A DNA stretch of 41,504 nucleotides from Streptosporangiaceae bacterium (GCA_025934635.1 JAICWX010000042.1:1-41504); one strand, 5' to 3'. Shown: positions 9,329-18,012, counted from the first letter of the stretch. Made by a program: numbers and translations. The notes: generated by a model not told the origin, from the letters alone.

Positions 9329-10918
9329 TCAGCTGGAGCTGGCCGGCTTCCACTGGGTGGGGTCGGGCCACGGGTACGTGCCGAAGGTCAGCCCGGCGAC
9401 GTCCTTGGTGGAAAATAGCAGGGCATCGGTGCTGGCCACGGGAACGAGGTAGGCGTTCTTGACCATGAAGGTCTCCGAGGCCTGCGCGGCCTGGACGCCC
9501 TGCGGCGAGTCGATGTCGTGCGCCCGCTGGGCCTGGGCCAGCTGGTTGCCGGCCTGGTCCTGGTAGCCCATGTAGTTGTAGAGGGCGGGGTTGGTGACCA
9601 GCTGCTGGGTGTCGACCAGCTGGACCGAGTACTGGAACGTCAGCGTGGTGGTGGGGTACTTCTTGCCGAGCAGCAGGTTGACGTAGGCCGAGAACGACGG
9701 CGTGGTCTTGATCGTCACGTTGACGCCGATGGACTTCCAGTTGGCCGCGAGGGCCTGGGCGAGCAGGTCACCGCTGTCGACCGCGGGCTGCTCGACCAGG
9801 GTGAAGCTGAACCCGCGGGGGTAGCCGGCCTGGGCCAGCAGCTGCTTGGCCTTGGCCGGATCGTAGGGGTACTGCTGGTCCAGGCGGGCGAGGTAGCCGC
9901 CGACCCCTTTGGGCACGAACTGCGTGGTGGGCGTGCCGTAGTCGCCGTAGAGCGACTTGACGATGGCCGGGCGGTTCACCGCGTAGTTCAGCGCCTGGCG
10001 GACCCGGACGTCCTTGAGCGCGGGAGTGATCTTGCCGTCGATATCGGCGAGGTAGACGCCGAGCATGGCCGACGGCGCCGTCTCGATGTTCAGGCCCGCG
10101 GACTTGGCGGCCGGGGCGGTCGTGGCCGCGCCCTCGGCCACCTGGACCTGGCCCGACCGCAGGGCGGCGAGGATCGAGTTGTTGTCGGTGATGATCTTGA
10201 TGACGACCTGGTCGTAGTGCTGCGCGCTCTTGTTCCAGTAGTACGGGTTCTTGACGTAGACGTACTTGTTGTCGGCGATGGTGGCCGACTTGTCGAGCAT
10301 GTACGGGCCGGCGCCGTCGGTGCTGGAGCCCAGGCTGGTCGGGTTGGCCAGGCCCTTCGGCCCCACCACGTCGCCGGCCATGCCGTCCTGGTCGAGCCCG
10401 TAGGGCAGCAGCGGGTCGAGCTTGCTGAGCTTCAGGGTGACCTGCAGCGGGCCGGTGGCCGTGATGCTGCTGACGTTCGCGAGCCAGGCCGTGAAGCTGC
10501 CGCTCTTCTTGTAGTGCAGGAGCCAGTTCACGACCGTCTGCGCGGTCATCGCGGAGCCGTCGCTGAACTTGACGCCCTTGCGGAGGTTCATCACGAACGA
10601 GAGGCGGTCCGCGGAGTAGCTGAAGCTGGTGGCCAGCCCGGGGGCGGCCGTCCCGTCGGGCTGCCGCTCGATCAGGGCGGCGTAGGTGAGGTTGGGGAAC
10701 CAGACGCTGGGGATCCCGTTGCTCGAGGTCGTCGGGTCCAGGCTGGCGGGCCCGGCGGTGGCGGCGATGGTCAAGGTGGTGGACGCCTTGCCGCCGGCAC
10801 CGGTTGACCCGCCTCCCTTGGCCGTACAGGCCGTCAGGGCCATGGCGGAGGCTGCGATTGCGGTAACTGATATGGCCCGGACGAACCGGCCCCGTGGCTG
10901 CGGTGCTCTGGAGCGCAT
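9329..10918 (-). CDS. Extracellular solute-binding lipoprotein (SBP family 5)
   Basis: 529 residues. The signal peptide (RGRFVRAISVTAIAASAMA) ends in a lipobox LTAC with the lipidated Cys at residue 31, so the protein is anchored outside the membrane. The body shows family 5 (peptide/nickel/oligosaccharide) features: GPASLDPTTSSNG, LATSFSYSADRLSFVMNLRKGVKFSDG, VRQALNYAVNRPAIV and YDPAKAKQLLAQAGYPRG. ATG 10918 is preferred because AAAGGGA lies five to six bases upstream; the in-frame ATG 10951 overlaps the upstream stop (ATGA) but has no ribosome site. Family 5 proteins bind peptides but also sugars; the operon context favours a sugar-derived ligand. Confidence 0.9.
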   Translation of the reverse strand: MRSRAPQPRGRFVRAISVTAIAASAMALTACTAKGGGSTGAGGKASTTLTIAATAGPASLDPTTSSNGIPSVWFPNLTYAALIERQPDGTAAPGLATSFSYSADRLSFVMNLRKGVKFSDGSAMTAQTVVNWLLHYKKSGSFTAWLANVSSITATGPLQVTLKLSKLDPLLPYGLDQDGMAGDVVGPKGLANPTSLGSSTDGAGPYMLDKSATIADNKYVYVKNPYYWNKSAQHYDQVVIKIITDNNSILAALRSGQVQVAEGAATTAPAAKSAGLNIETAPSAMLGVYLADIDGKITPALKDVRVRQALNYAVNRPAIVKSLYGDYGTPTTQFVPKGVGGYLARLDQQYPYDPAKAKQLLAQAGYPRGFSFTLVEQPAVDSGDLLAQALAANWKSIGVNVTIKTTPSFSAYVNLLLGKKYPTTTLTFQYSVQLVDTQQLVTNPALYNYMGYQDQAGNQLAQAQRAHDIDSPQGVQAAQASETFMVKNAYLVPVASTDALLFSTKDVAGLTFGTYPWPDPTQWKPASSS

Positions 10919-10947
10919 GACCGTCCCTTTCTTCTCGTTGTGCGTTG

Positions 10948-12375
10948 TCATAGCTGGTTGAGCGCGTAAGCGGCGCCGTGCTCGGTGATGTCGCGGTAGA
11001 CGGCGGCGAACTGGCGGGCGAACTCGGCGTCCTCGCCCAGGTCGCCGAAGATCTTGGTCACGGTCAGGAAGCCGGCCGGGTCGGCCCGCTGCCGCCTGAC
11101 GGCCTCGTCGACGAGGTCGCGCTGCCGTTCGGTGAAGTCGATCGGGGCACCGCCGGCGTCCAGGCCGCGCGCGAAGGCGGCCCAGCTGGCGACGATGGCG
11201 GCCGACCAGGGTGAGGTGAGCCCGCGGTCCTGCCGGTCGCGGACGACCGGCAGCAGGAACTGCGCGATCCGGTCCGCGCCGTCGGTGCCGAGGCGCAGCA
11301 AGGTGTCGGGCACGTAGGGGTTGGAGAACCGGGCCAGCAGGCTGCGCTGGTAGTCGGCGAGGTCGATGCCGGGCACCGGTGCCAGCGTCGGCTCGGCCTC
11401 GTCTTGCATGTAGTGGCGGACCAGGCGGGCGATGGCCGGGTCGGTGATCGCCTCGTGAGCGAACCGGTAACCCAGCAGGTAGCCGAAGTACGCGATCGCC
11501 TGGTGGCCCGCGTTGAGCAGGCGGAGCTTCATGAGCTCGTACGGCGCGACGTCCGGGACCAGGGCGACGCCCGCCTGTTCATACGGCGGCCGCCCCAGGG
11601 TGAAATGGTCTTCGAGCACCCACGCGGTGAAGTCCTCGCAGACGACCGGCCAGGCATCGTCGACGTGGTACGTCTGCGACACGTAGCGCCGGGTCTCGTC
11701 GGTGGTGACCGGGGTGATCCGGTCCACCATGCTGTTCGGGAAGGCGACCTCGCGGCCGATCCAGGCGGCCAGGTCCGGGTCGGTCAGGTGCGCGTAGGCG
11801 GTGAAGCTCTGCCGGGCCACGCGGCCGTTGCCCGGCAGGTTGTCGCAGGACACGATCGTGAACGGCGCGATGCCGCGGTCCCGGCGGCGGCGCAGGCCCT
11901 CGACCACGACGCCGAAGACGGTGGCGGGTACCGCGCCCGGCTCCAGGTCCCGCCGCACCGCGGGGTCGTCCGCGTCGAACCCGCCGCCGTCGGCCACGTT
12001 GTAGCCGCCTTCGGTGATGGTCAGCGACACGATCCGGGTGCCGGGGTCAGCGAGCCGCTCGAGGACCGCTTCGGGGTCGTCGGGTGCGTAGAGGAAATCG
12101 GTGATCGAGGCGATGGACCGGGCGGTCGCCGTGCCGTCCGGGCCGCGCTCGACGAGCGTGTACCGCATGTCCTGGCCGCGCAGCGCGTCCCGGACCCTCG
12201 TGTCGCCCGGCAGCAGGCCCACGCCGCAGATGGCCCAGTCGGCCGCCTCCCCCTGGTTCAGCAGGCGATCGAGGTACATGGCCTGGTGGGCGCGGTGGAA
12301 GTTACCGACGCCGATGTGGACGATGCCGGTCCGGAGGTCCCCGGGCCGGTAGTCCGGCTGCGCGACGAGATCCAC
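10948..12375 (-). CDS. Mannitol dehydrogenase-family NAD(P)-dependent polyol/uronate dehydrogenase
   Basis: 475 residues, usual family length. N-terminal dinucleotide fold GIVHIGVGNFHRAHQAMYLD, central SCDNLPGNGRVARQ and MVDRITPVTTDE, and the C-terminal domain with LRLLNAGHQAIAYFG, all characteristic of the mannitol 2-dehydrogenase / fructuronate-tagaturonate reductase / arabinitol dehydrogenase family. It interconverts a keto-sugar (or keto-uronate) and the corresponding polyol (or aldonate) in the cytoplasm. The start is GTG 12375, three bases after the esterase stop codon. Exact substrate cannot be read from the sequence. Confidence 0.88.
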   Translation of the reverse strand: MDLVAQPDYRPGDLRTGIVHIGVGNFHRAHQAMYLDRLLNQGEAADWAICGVGLLPGDTRVRDALRGQDMRYTLVERGPDGTATARSIASITDFLYAPDDPEAVLERLADPGTRIVSLTITEGGYNVADGGGFDADDPAVRRDLEPGAVPATVFGVVVEGLRRRRDRGIAPFTIVSCDNLPGNGRVARQSFTAYAHLTDPDLAAWIGREVAFPNSMVDRITPVTTDETRRYVSQTYHVDDAWPVVCEDFTAWVLEDHFTLGRPPYEQAGVALVPDVAPYELMKLRLLNAGHQAIAYFGYLLGYRFAHEAITDPAIARLVRHYMQDEAEPTLAPVPGIDLADYQRSLLARFSNPYVPDTLLRLGTDGADRIAQFLLPVVRDRQDRGLTSPWSAAIVASWAAFARGLDAGGAPIDFTERQRDLVDEAVRRQRADPAGFLTVTKIFGDLGEDAEFARQFAAVYRDITEHGAAYALNQL

Positions 12376-12378
12376 CGG

Positions 12379-13998
12379 TCAGTCCTGCCCCTGGTCAGCC
12401 GCCTGGCCGGCGGCGCTGCCGATGGAATCCAGCGGCGCCGCGGTACCGTCCCGGTGAGTTTCCCAGAAGTCGAGGCGGTCGGCGAGGTGACCGGCGACGG
12501 CGGCCGGATGGCGGTCCAGCACCATGGTTTCCCGGCCATCGGGCGTGAAAGGGGGCCAGGGGGGAAGCAGGCCGCTCGTTAGGTCGCCATGGGTGACGAA
12601 CTGAGCTACGGCGGCGCTGACCTGGCGCGCGACCTCGGCCGCGGCCGGCCCCTGGCCTTCGCCGCCGAGGAATTCGGGGACGCCGGGGGCGTCCAGGTTG
12701 CCGAAGAAGTAGGGCAGGTCGGCCAGGTGGGCGGCGCCCACGCCGTCGCCCTGGGCGGGCCAGCCCCAGGCGAACTCGTACAGGTAGGTCCGGCCGCCGC
12801 TGGACGCGTGGGCGGCCGCGAGCCGGCGGGCGGGCTCGGCCCAGCCGTGCTCGGTGGAGATCAGGCGGGTGACGACGGCCTCGTCCGCTCCGGTCTGCCC
12901 GGCTACGGCCTGGTAGAGCTGGACGGCTGCCGCCCGGGTGGCCGGGTCCGGGACCAGGACGGCCAGCGTGGTCTCGATCGCGGGCGCGGGGCCGGCCCAG
13001 CCGGTGATCTCGAACAGGCGGTGCTCCTCGCGGGTAGTGCCGATCATCAGGTCCACGTCCTTGGCCGATCCGGCCGCGATCGCGGCGAGCGGGTCGGCGG
13101 GCAGGACCTGGCCGTCGCCGACCAGCGGGAAGATGCGGGCCTCGATGCCCAGCTCGCGCTGGATGTCCGCGATCCGGAAGATGGACAGCGCGCGCAGCCG
13201 GGCCAGGACGCCGGGCGCGCCGGGCTCGATGCGCAGGCTTTTGAGGGCCTTCGCGGTCGCCGCGCGCGCCGTCTCGACGCTGACGGTCGCGTCCGCGTGA
13301 CCGCTCTCGACGATGGCGCGCGCGAACAGGCCGCGGGCGGCCGGCGCGGCCAGCAGCGCGACGGTGGACATGGCCCCCGCGGACTGGCCGCCGACCGTGA
13401 CCCGGGCCGGGTCACCGCCGAAGGCGGCGATGTTCTCCTGGACCCAGCGCAGCGCCATGATCTGGTCCTGGATCGCGAAGTCGCAGTGGCCCGGCTCGAT
13501 GTCACCGAGGTAGAGACCGCCGAGGAGGCCGAGCCGGTAGTTCAGGGTCACCACGACGATGCCGTGCTCGCGGGCGTGCGCGGTGCCGTCGGTCCAGGCC
13601 CCGGTGCCCGAGCCGTACAGGAAGGCGCCGCCGTGAATCCACACCAGGACCGGGGCGCGGCCGCCGGTGTCCGGAGTCCAGACGTTCAGGTTGAGGCAGT
13701 CCTCCCCGGCCCGGGCGCCGGCGGCGTAGAAGTTGTGCTCCGCGCCGGGGATGGCCTTGGGCAGCGGGTCGATGTCCTGCAGGGAGATGAGCCCGAACGC
13801 CGTGGCGTCGATCCTGGCAGCCGCGCGCGGGGCCGGCTGGGGTGGCGCGAACCTCAGCTGACCGGCCGGGGCCGCGGCGTAGCGGATGCCGCGGAAGGTC
13901 GCAATGCCCTCTTCCAGCTGCCCGCGGACTTCGCCGCACGGGGCGGATACGTCGATAACTGCAGGCTGCGGGTATTCCGCGTCCTCGGCACCGGCCAT
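12379..13998 (-). CDS. Type-B carboxylesterase (first esterase of the operon)
   Basis: 539 residues. Family landmarks: FRGIRYAAAPAGQLRF, EDCLNLNVWTP, LVWIHGGAFLYGSG, nucleophile elbow GQSAGAM with S206, putative acid in GTTREEH and putative His in AAHLADLPYFFGN. There is no signal peptide, so it is cytoplasmic. A GGGGAG ribosome site lies seven bases before ATG 13998. It is the first structural gene after the DeoR-type regulator and is followed three bases later by the polyol dehydrogenase, which suggests that it releases the polyol or sugar acid from an imported ester. Confidence 0.88.
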   Translation of the reverse strand: MAGAEDAEYPQPAVIDVSAPCGEVRGQLEEGIATFRGIRYAAAPAGQLRFAPPQPAPRAAARIDATAFGLISLQDIDPLPKAIPGAEHNFYAAGARAGEDCLNLNVWTPDTGGRAPVLVWIHGGAFLYGSGTGAWTDGTAHAREHGIVVVTLNYRLGLLGGLYLGDIEPGHCDFAIQDQIMALRWVQENIAAFGGDPARVTVGGQSAGAMSTVALLAAPAARGLFARAIVESGHADATVSVETARAATAKALKSLRIEPGAPGVLARLRALSIFRIADIQRELGIEARIFPLVGDGQVLPADPLAAIAAGSAKDVDLMIGTTREEHRLFEITGWAGPAPAIETTLAVLVPDPATRAAAVQLYQAVAGQTGADEAVVTRLISTEHGWAEPARRLAAAHASSGGRTYLYEFAWGWPAQGDGVGAAHLADLPYFFGNLDAPGVPEFLGGEGQGPAAAEVARQVSAAVAQFVTHGDLTSGLLPPWPPFTPDGRETMVLDRHPAAVAGHLADRLDFWETHRDGTAAPLDSIGSAAGQAADQGQD

Positions 13999-14037
13999 CT
14001 GCAGCTCCCCACCTGATGATCATGAAGTGGGGACCAT

Positions 14038-14106
14038 CCGATCATGGACCGATCGGAAACGGTAAGTGGATTCGGCCCACCGATGTGCCCGGTCTATGAC
14101 CGGTTT
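14038..14106. promoter_or_regulatory. Candidate DeoR operator region in front of the catabolic operon
   Basis: The 121-base gap between the regulator and the first esterase holds an inverted repeat CCGATC-7-GATCGG (14038-14056) and, at 14097-14106, TGACCGGTTT. The same ten-base word TGACCGGTTT is found at 14940-14949, immediately upstream of the regulator's own start. A shared word at both places fits an operator for autoregulation and control of the operon. Confidence 0.45.
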
Positions 14107-14119
14107 ACCTGGCTGTCAC

Positions 14120-14935
14120 TCAGACGCGCAGCAGCGAGACGCCGGCGGCGGCGTACCGGTTCGCGATCGAGTTGCTCAGCTCGTGGCCGGTGATCAGGAG
14201 CTCGAAGTCCTGCACGGCGGCGAACTTGACGAACGTGGTCCGGCCGAACTTGTGGTGCGCGCCGATGAAGATGCGGCGCCGGGACGCCCGGACGGCCGCG
14301 GCCTTGACGGCGGCGACGGCCGGATCGGGCGTCGTCATGCCGTGCTCCAGGGTGATGCCGTTCGCGCCGATGATGGCCAGGTCGATCACCAGGCCGCTCA
14401 GCATCTGGGTCGGCCACTGGTCGACCACGCCCATCGTGCTCCCCCGCACCCGGCCGCCGAGGATGATGACCTGGATGTTAGTCCGCGCGGCGAGGGTCGT
14501 GGCGACCGGGAGCGAGTTGGTCACGACGGTCAGCGGCCGGTCGAGCGGCATCCGCTGCGCGACCAGCTGGGTCTGGTAGCCCTCGTCGATGAAGATGGTC
14601 TGCTCGTCGCCCAGCCGCTGGATCACGGCGTTGGCCACCCGCACCTTCTCCTCGGGGTTGATGTTGCTGCGCATCTCCAGCGCGCTCTCGAACGCGCTCG
14701 ACTCGACCGGGTAGGCCACGCCGTAGGCGCGCCGGATCAGCCCGCGCGATTCCAGCACGCGCAGGTCCCGGCGGATCGTCTCGGCCGACACGCCGAGCAG
14801 GGCGGGCAGCCCGGCGACGGTGAGCTGGCCGTCCGAGCGGATACGCGACAGGAGGTCCGAACGGCGCGTGTGAGGGTCATAGCCGGCCAGCGCTCGTTCC
14901 ACACATATGACATTATCACGGGCACATCTGACCAT
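14120..14935 (-). CDS. DeoR/GlpR-family transcriptional regulator
   Basis: 271 residues. N-terminal winged helix (RRSDLLSRIRSDGQLTVAGLPALLGVSAETIRRDLRVLESRGLIRR) with the family-typical recognition helix, followed by a ribose-5-phosphate-isomerase-like sensor domain (IFIDEGYQTQLVAQRM, LTVVTNSLPVATTLA, VIILGGRVRG, LAIIGANGI). DeoR proteins usually repress sugar catabolic operons and respond to phosphorylated sugars. The ATG at 14935 gives an atypical lead of eleven residues; GTG 14902 starts nearer the fold and is a serious alternative. It is encoded upstream of and in line with the esterase-dehydrogenase-ABC operon. Confidence 0.85.
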   Translation of the reverse strand: MVRCARDNVICVERALAGYDPHTRRSDLLSRIRSDGQLTVAGLPALLGVSAETIRRDLRVLESRGLIRRAYGVAYPVESSAFESALEMRSNINPEEKVRVANAVIQRLGDEQTIFIDEGYQTQLVAQRMPLDRPLTVVTNSLPVATTLAARTNIQVIILGGRVRGSTMGVVDQWPTQMLSGLVIDLAIIGANGITLEHGMTTPDPAVAAVKAAAVRASRRRIFIGAHHKFGRTTFVKFAAVQDFELLITGHELSNSIANRYAAAGVSLLRV

Positions 14936-14939
14936 TGCG

Positions 14940-14954
14940 TGACCGGTTTGGTCA
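14940..14954. promoter_or_regulatory. Candidate operator at the regulator start (TGACC-ggttt-GGTCA)
   Basis: A perfect 5-bp inverted repeat with a five-base spacer lies five bases upstream of ATG 14935. Its first ten bases are identical to 14097-14106 in front of the regulated operon. This supports autoregulation by the DeoR-type protein; experimental proof is absent. Confidence 0.45.
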
Positions 14955-15136
14955 GCAAGGGGGCGGATGGCTGCGGATGGCGGGCGAAAAACCCGGCGCG
15001 AGGGGTGATGTGGCTGGTGTACGAGGCCGCTGGCCGGGTAAAGGAGGTCTCCAATCCGGAGGGTTTTCCGGTGGTGGCCGGCTCTGCCCCTTTGAGCCGG
15101 GCGGGCAGGGTCTCGTGGGATGACAGGAGGTCGGGT

Positions 15137-15502
15137 ATGGATGCGGGGCTGACTATCGCGGTCCGTCGCGAACGCGGTTGTTCGATCGTGGCGGTCACCG
15201 GTGAGATCGACATTTCCACCGTAGCCGGGCTACGGGAACGCCTCTACGAGCTGGCGGAGAGCGGTCAGCAGCTGATCGTGGACCTGGACCAGGTCACCTT
15301 CATCGACTCGGCCGGGCTCGGGGCGCTGGTCGGCACGTCGCGCCGCACCGCGGAACATGGCGGCAGCCTGCGCGCGGTGTGCGAGAACCCGCAGACCCGG
15401 AAGCTGCTGTGGCTGACCGGGGTGGACCGGCGGATCGCGCTGGAGGACTCCCTGGACGGAGCGCTGGCGTCCGCGGCGGCGTCCCCGGACTCCCCCGGCT
15501 AG
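15137..15502 (+). CDS. STAS-domain anti-anti-sigma factor (RsbV/SpoIIAA-like)
   Basis: 121 residues, a single STAS domain. VAVTGEIDISTVAGLRERL and LIVDLDQVTFIDSAGLGALVG are diagnostic; the Ser in FIDSAGLG is the residue phosphorylated by partner RsbW/SpoIIAB-type kinases. The unphosphorylated form binds the kinase and frees a sigma factor. ATG 15137 is preceded by AGGAGG at a good distance. No partner kinase or sigma gene is adjacent; the only HATPase in the window (39331-39627) is distant and shortened. It is divergent from the DeoR-type gene across a 200-base gap. Confidence 0.88.
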   Translation: MDAGLTIAVRRERGCSIVAVTGEIDISTVAGLRERLYELAESGQQLIVDLDQVTFIDSAGLGALVGTSRRTAEHGGSLRAVCENPQTRKLLWLTGVDRRIALEDSLDGALASAAASPDSPG

Positions 15503-15603
15503 CGCCCTCTCGAAGTCGGTCTGCACCGGAGCACCTGAACCTGGTCGGCCCGGCAACGACATCGATACCGCATGGATGTGGCTCCTGCGGATTGGGAGAT
15601 CCG

Positions 15604-15647
15604 GTCGCCGGCACGCGGCGCGGGCGTCGCCGGCACGCGGCGCGGGT
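15604..15647. repeat. 22-bp tandem duplication
   Basis: Two copies of a 22-bp unit starting GTCGCCGGCACGCGGCGCGG at 15604-15625 and 15626-15647, differing only in the last base. Noncoding. Confidence 0.8.
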
Positions 15648-15664
15648 CTAGTCCTCAGTAACCG

Positions 15665-15778
15665 CATCCGCACCACAGGCCCCACCGGTAGACCGTCCCG
15701 GCCGTCGCCCGGCTTCCGGCTACGACATCGATGCTCCATCAATGTCGCGGGAACAGCATCAATGCTCCATCGATGCCG
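15665..15778 (+). repeat. Dispersed palindromic intergenic element, copy 1
   Basis: 114 bases that match 31140-31252 in reverse orientation with one single-base gap. The right half holds two palindromes: CGACATCGATG-CTC-CATCAATGTCG (15723-15747, one mismatch) and GCATCAATG-CTC-CATCGATGC (15756-15776, one mismatch), centred 31 bases apart. A degenerate third site is seen around 15557-15581. No gene is visible. About 110 bases downstream lies the small ORF at 15887. Confidence 0.85.
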
Positions 15779-15886
15779 TTAACACGCCCAGATGAGCTAC
15801 CTGGGGACACGGCGAACTGACACTGCACGCACCACGGACATCACCTGCCCCGCAAGCCGGACGCTCATCGCAGGAGGGCCATACCC

Positions 15887-16036
15887 ATGCGGGACTTCGA
15901 CAAGGTGGCCGACCAGGCCTCGGCGGCGCTCGAGCTGTACGAGCAGATGCTGGCGCCGCACCCCGGGCGGCTGAACCCGGGGGCGCTGTGGTGAACCCGG
16001 GGGCGCTGCGGGGCTCGGCGCAGGCCCTGAAGAGCT
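15887..16036 (+). pseudogene. Small ORF disrupted by a 20-bp tandem duplication
   Basis: A strong AGGAGGG site (15872-15878) precedes ATG 15887. The frame encodes 35 residues (MRDFDKVADQASAALELYEQ..., ending NPGALW) and stops at 15992-15994, inside the second copy of a 20-bp tandem duplication (15972-15991 and 15992-16011). If one copy is removed the frame continues as NPGALRGSAQALKS and stops at TAG 16036-16038, giving 43 residues. The duplication therefore explains the early stop. I do not know the function; the helical core is amphipathic. It may be a small real protein or a recent slippage mutant. Confidence 0.45.
15972..16011. repeat. 20-bp tandem duplication inside a small ORF
   Basis: TGAACCCGGGGGCGCTG plus three bases, repeated exactly head to tail apart from one base at the end (GTGG versus GCGG). 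Because 20 is not a multiple of three it shifts the reading frame of the ORF that starts at 15887. Confidence 0.85.
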
Positions 16037-16091
16037 AGCGTTGCCTGGTTTCCGCCAGGAGGACCAGGGGGCCGGCCAGTAGGCTGGCGGC

Positions 16092-16766
16092 ATGCGGGTA
16101 GTGATCGCGGGCGGGCACGGGAAGATCGCGCTCCTGCTGGAAAGCCTGCTGGCGGGGCGCGGCGACCAGGCCGTCGGGCTGATCAGGAACCCGGCCCAGG
16201 CCGCCGAGGTGCGCGCGGCCGGCGCCGAAGCCGTCCTGTGCGACCTGGAGAGCGCCTCCGCCGGTGATGTCGCGGCGCTGCTCGAAGGGGCTGACGCGGT
16301 GGTGTTCGCGGCCGGGGCGGGCCCGGGCAGCGGCGTTCCCCGCAAGGACTCCGTCGACCGGGGCGCCTCGGTGCTGATGGCCGACGCCGCCGGGCAGGCC
16401 GGGGTGCGCAGGTTCGTGCAGATCTCCTCCATGGGAGCCGGCCAGCCGCCGCGGGCCGGCACCGACGAGGTCTGGGCCGCCTACATCACGGCCAAGACCG
16501 CCGCCGAGACCGACCTGAGCGCCCGCGACCTGGACTGGACCATCCTGCGCCCGGGCGGGCTCACCGATGCCCCGGCCGCCGGCACGATCCGGCTCGCCGC
16601 CCCGCCCGTCCCGGCCGGCACCATCCCCCGCGCCGACGTCGCCGCGGTCATCGCCGCCCTGCTCGACGAGCCGGGGACCCGGCACCAGAGGCTGGAACTG
16701 ACCAGCGGCGACACCCCGGTCGCGGCCGCGGTACGCGGCATCGCGGCGTCATCAGGGCCCGTCTGA
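16092..16766 (+). CDS. NAD(P)-binding SDR-family protein (atypical short-chain dehydrogenase)
   Basis: 224 residues, the length of atypical SDR (SDR_a5-like) proteins. The N-terminal nucleotide-binding motif is MRVVIAGGHGKIA, followed by LIRNPAQAAEVRAAGAEAVLCDLE, ADAVVFAAGAGPGSG and RFVQISSMGA. A YxxxK-type site appears as YITAKTAAE. LDWTILRPGGLTD is the conserved C-terminal strand. Such proteins bind NAD(P)H and act as reductases or redox sensors; no substrate can be assigned. ATG 16092 is the natural start of the fold. Confidence 0.85.
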   Translation: MRVVIAGGHGKIALLLESLLAGRGDQAVGLIRNPAQAAEVRAAGAEAVLCDLESASAGDVAALLEGADAVVFAAGAGPGSGVPRKDSVDRGASVLMADAAGQAGVRRFVQISSMGAGQPPRAGTDEVWAAYITAKTAAETDLSARDLDWTILRPGGLTDAPAAGTIRLAAPPVPAGTIPRADVAAVIAALLDEPGTRHQRLELTSGDTPVAAAVRGIAASSGPV

Positions 16767-16779
16767 GGATGCGCGGGCG

Positions 16780-18012
16780 CTACCCGAGCTGGTCGCGGCG
16801 GCGGGTGAGGTAGGCGGTCTCGGCGGTGTTGCCCGCCAGCTCGATGGCCTTGTCGTACGCCGCCCGGGACTCCCGGCTGCGGCCCAGCCGGCGCAGCAGG
16901 TCGGCGCGGGTGGCGTGATAGTGGTGATAGCCGGCCAGCTTGCCCGCCAGGCGGCCGACGGCGGCCAGCGCTACCTCCGGGCCGTCGAGCTCGGCGACCG
17001 CGATGGCCCGGTTGAGGGCGATGACCGGCGAGGGGTCGAGGCGGACGAGCTGGTCGTAGAGCGCGACGACCTGCGACCAGTCGGTGTCACGGACGTCGCG
17101 GGCGGAGGTGTGCACGGCGCTGATCGCGGCGAGGAGCTGGTAGCGGCCCGGCGCCACGCCGGCCGCCAGGCGTTCGCGCACCAGCCGGTGTCCCTCGGCG
17201 ATCAGCGCCGCGTCCCAGGTCCCGCGGTCCTGCTCGACCAGGGTGACCAGTTCGCCGCTGGCCGAGACCCGGGCGGTGCGGCGGGCCTCGGTGAGGATCA
17301 TCAGCGCCAGCAGCCCGGCCGCCTCGCCGTCCTGTGGCACGAGGACCCGGATCAGGCGGGTGAGCCGGATCGCCTCGGCGGTCAGGTCGTGGCGTACGGG
17401 GCCGGTGCCGGGACCGGTCGCCAGGTAGCCCTCGTTGAAGACGAGGAAGATCACGGCGAGCACGCCGGCCATGCGGGCCGGGAGATCTTCCGCGGACGGC
17501 ACCCGGTACGGGATGCGGGCCGCCTTGATCTTGGCCTTCGCGCGGGTGATCCGCTGCCCCACGGTGGTCTCCGGCACCAGGAAGGCGCGGGCGATCTCGG
17601 GCACGGTCAGGCCGCCGACCATGCGCAGCGTCAGCGCCACCCGCGTCTCCAGCGCGAGCGCCGGATGGCAGCAGGTGAAGATCAGCCGGAGCCGGTCGTC
17701 GTCGATGGCGCCGACCGGCTCGGGCGGGTCGCCGTCGTACAGCATCTGCGCCTCCTTGTGCTTGTCGCCGCGCTTGTTCTCGCGCCGGATCCGGTCGATG
17801 GCCTTGCGGTTGGCGGTGGTGGTCAGCCAGGCGCCGGGGCTGGGGGGCACGCCGTCGGCGGGCCACCGCTCGACCGCGGCCGCGAACGCCTCGGCGGCGG
17901 CCTCCTCGGCGATGCCGAGATCACCGAAGCGCCGGGTCAGGGCGGCGACCACCCGCGCCCACTCCTCGCGGTGGGCGCGGGTGATCACCTCCCGCGGGTC
18001 GGCCGTATTCAC
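16780..18012 (-). CDS. ECF42-group RNA polymerase sigma factor with C-terminal TPR-like domain
   Basis: 410 residues. Sigma2 (VITRAHREEWARVVAALTRRFGDLGIAEEAAAEAF ... WLTTTANRKAIDRIRR), sigma4 (RVALTLRMVGGLTVPEIARAFLVPETTVGQRITRAKAKI), then a long C-terminal extension (~190-410; DUF6596-like, with YHHYHATRADLLRRLGRSRESRAAYDKAIELAGN resembling TPR repeats). This architecture and the overlapping YCII/DGPF gene define the ECF42 group, which needs its C-terminus instead of an anti-sigma factor. The GTG start at 18012 overlaps the upstream stop (GTGA). Confidence 0.92.
   Translation of the reverse strand: MNTADPREVITRAHREEWARVVAALTRRFGDLGIAEEAAAEAFAAAVERWPADGVPPSPGAWLTTTANRKAIDRIRRENKRGDKHKEAQMLYDGDPPEPVGAIDDDRLRLIFTCCHPALALETRVALTLRMVGGLTVPEIARAFLVPETTVGQRITRAKAKIKAARIPYRVPSAEDLPARMAGVLAVIFLVFNEGYLATGPGTGPVRHDLTAEAIRLTRLIRVLVPQDGEAAGLLALMILTEARRTARVSASGELVTLVEQDRGTWDAALIAEGHRLVRERLAAGVAPGRYQLLAAISAVHTSARDVRDTDWSQVVALYDQLVRLDPSPVIALNRAIAVAELDGPEVALAAVGRLAGKLAGYHHYHATRADLLRRLGRSRESRAAYDKAIELAGNTAETAYLTRRRDQLG

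Larger units (their letters stand above)
15503..15886. other. Repeat-rich intergenic region
   Basis: About 380 bases without a credible gene. It contains the 22-bp tandem duplication, the dispersed palindromic element copy 1, and a degenerate related palindrome near 15557-15581. Confidence 0.6.

Noticed and set aside
15541..15581. Third copy of the dispersed palindromic element
   Set aside because: Only a partial CGACATCGAT...ATGGATGTGG resemblance is seen, without the second palindrome; mentioned as a degenerate relative, not called as a copy.
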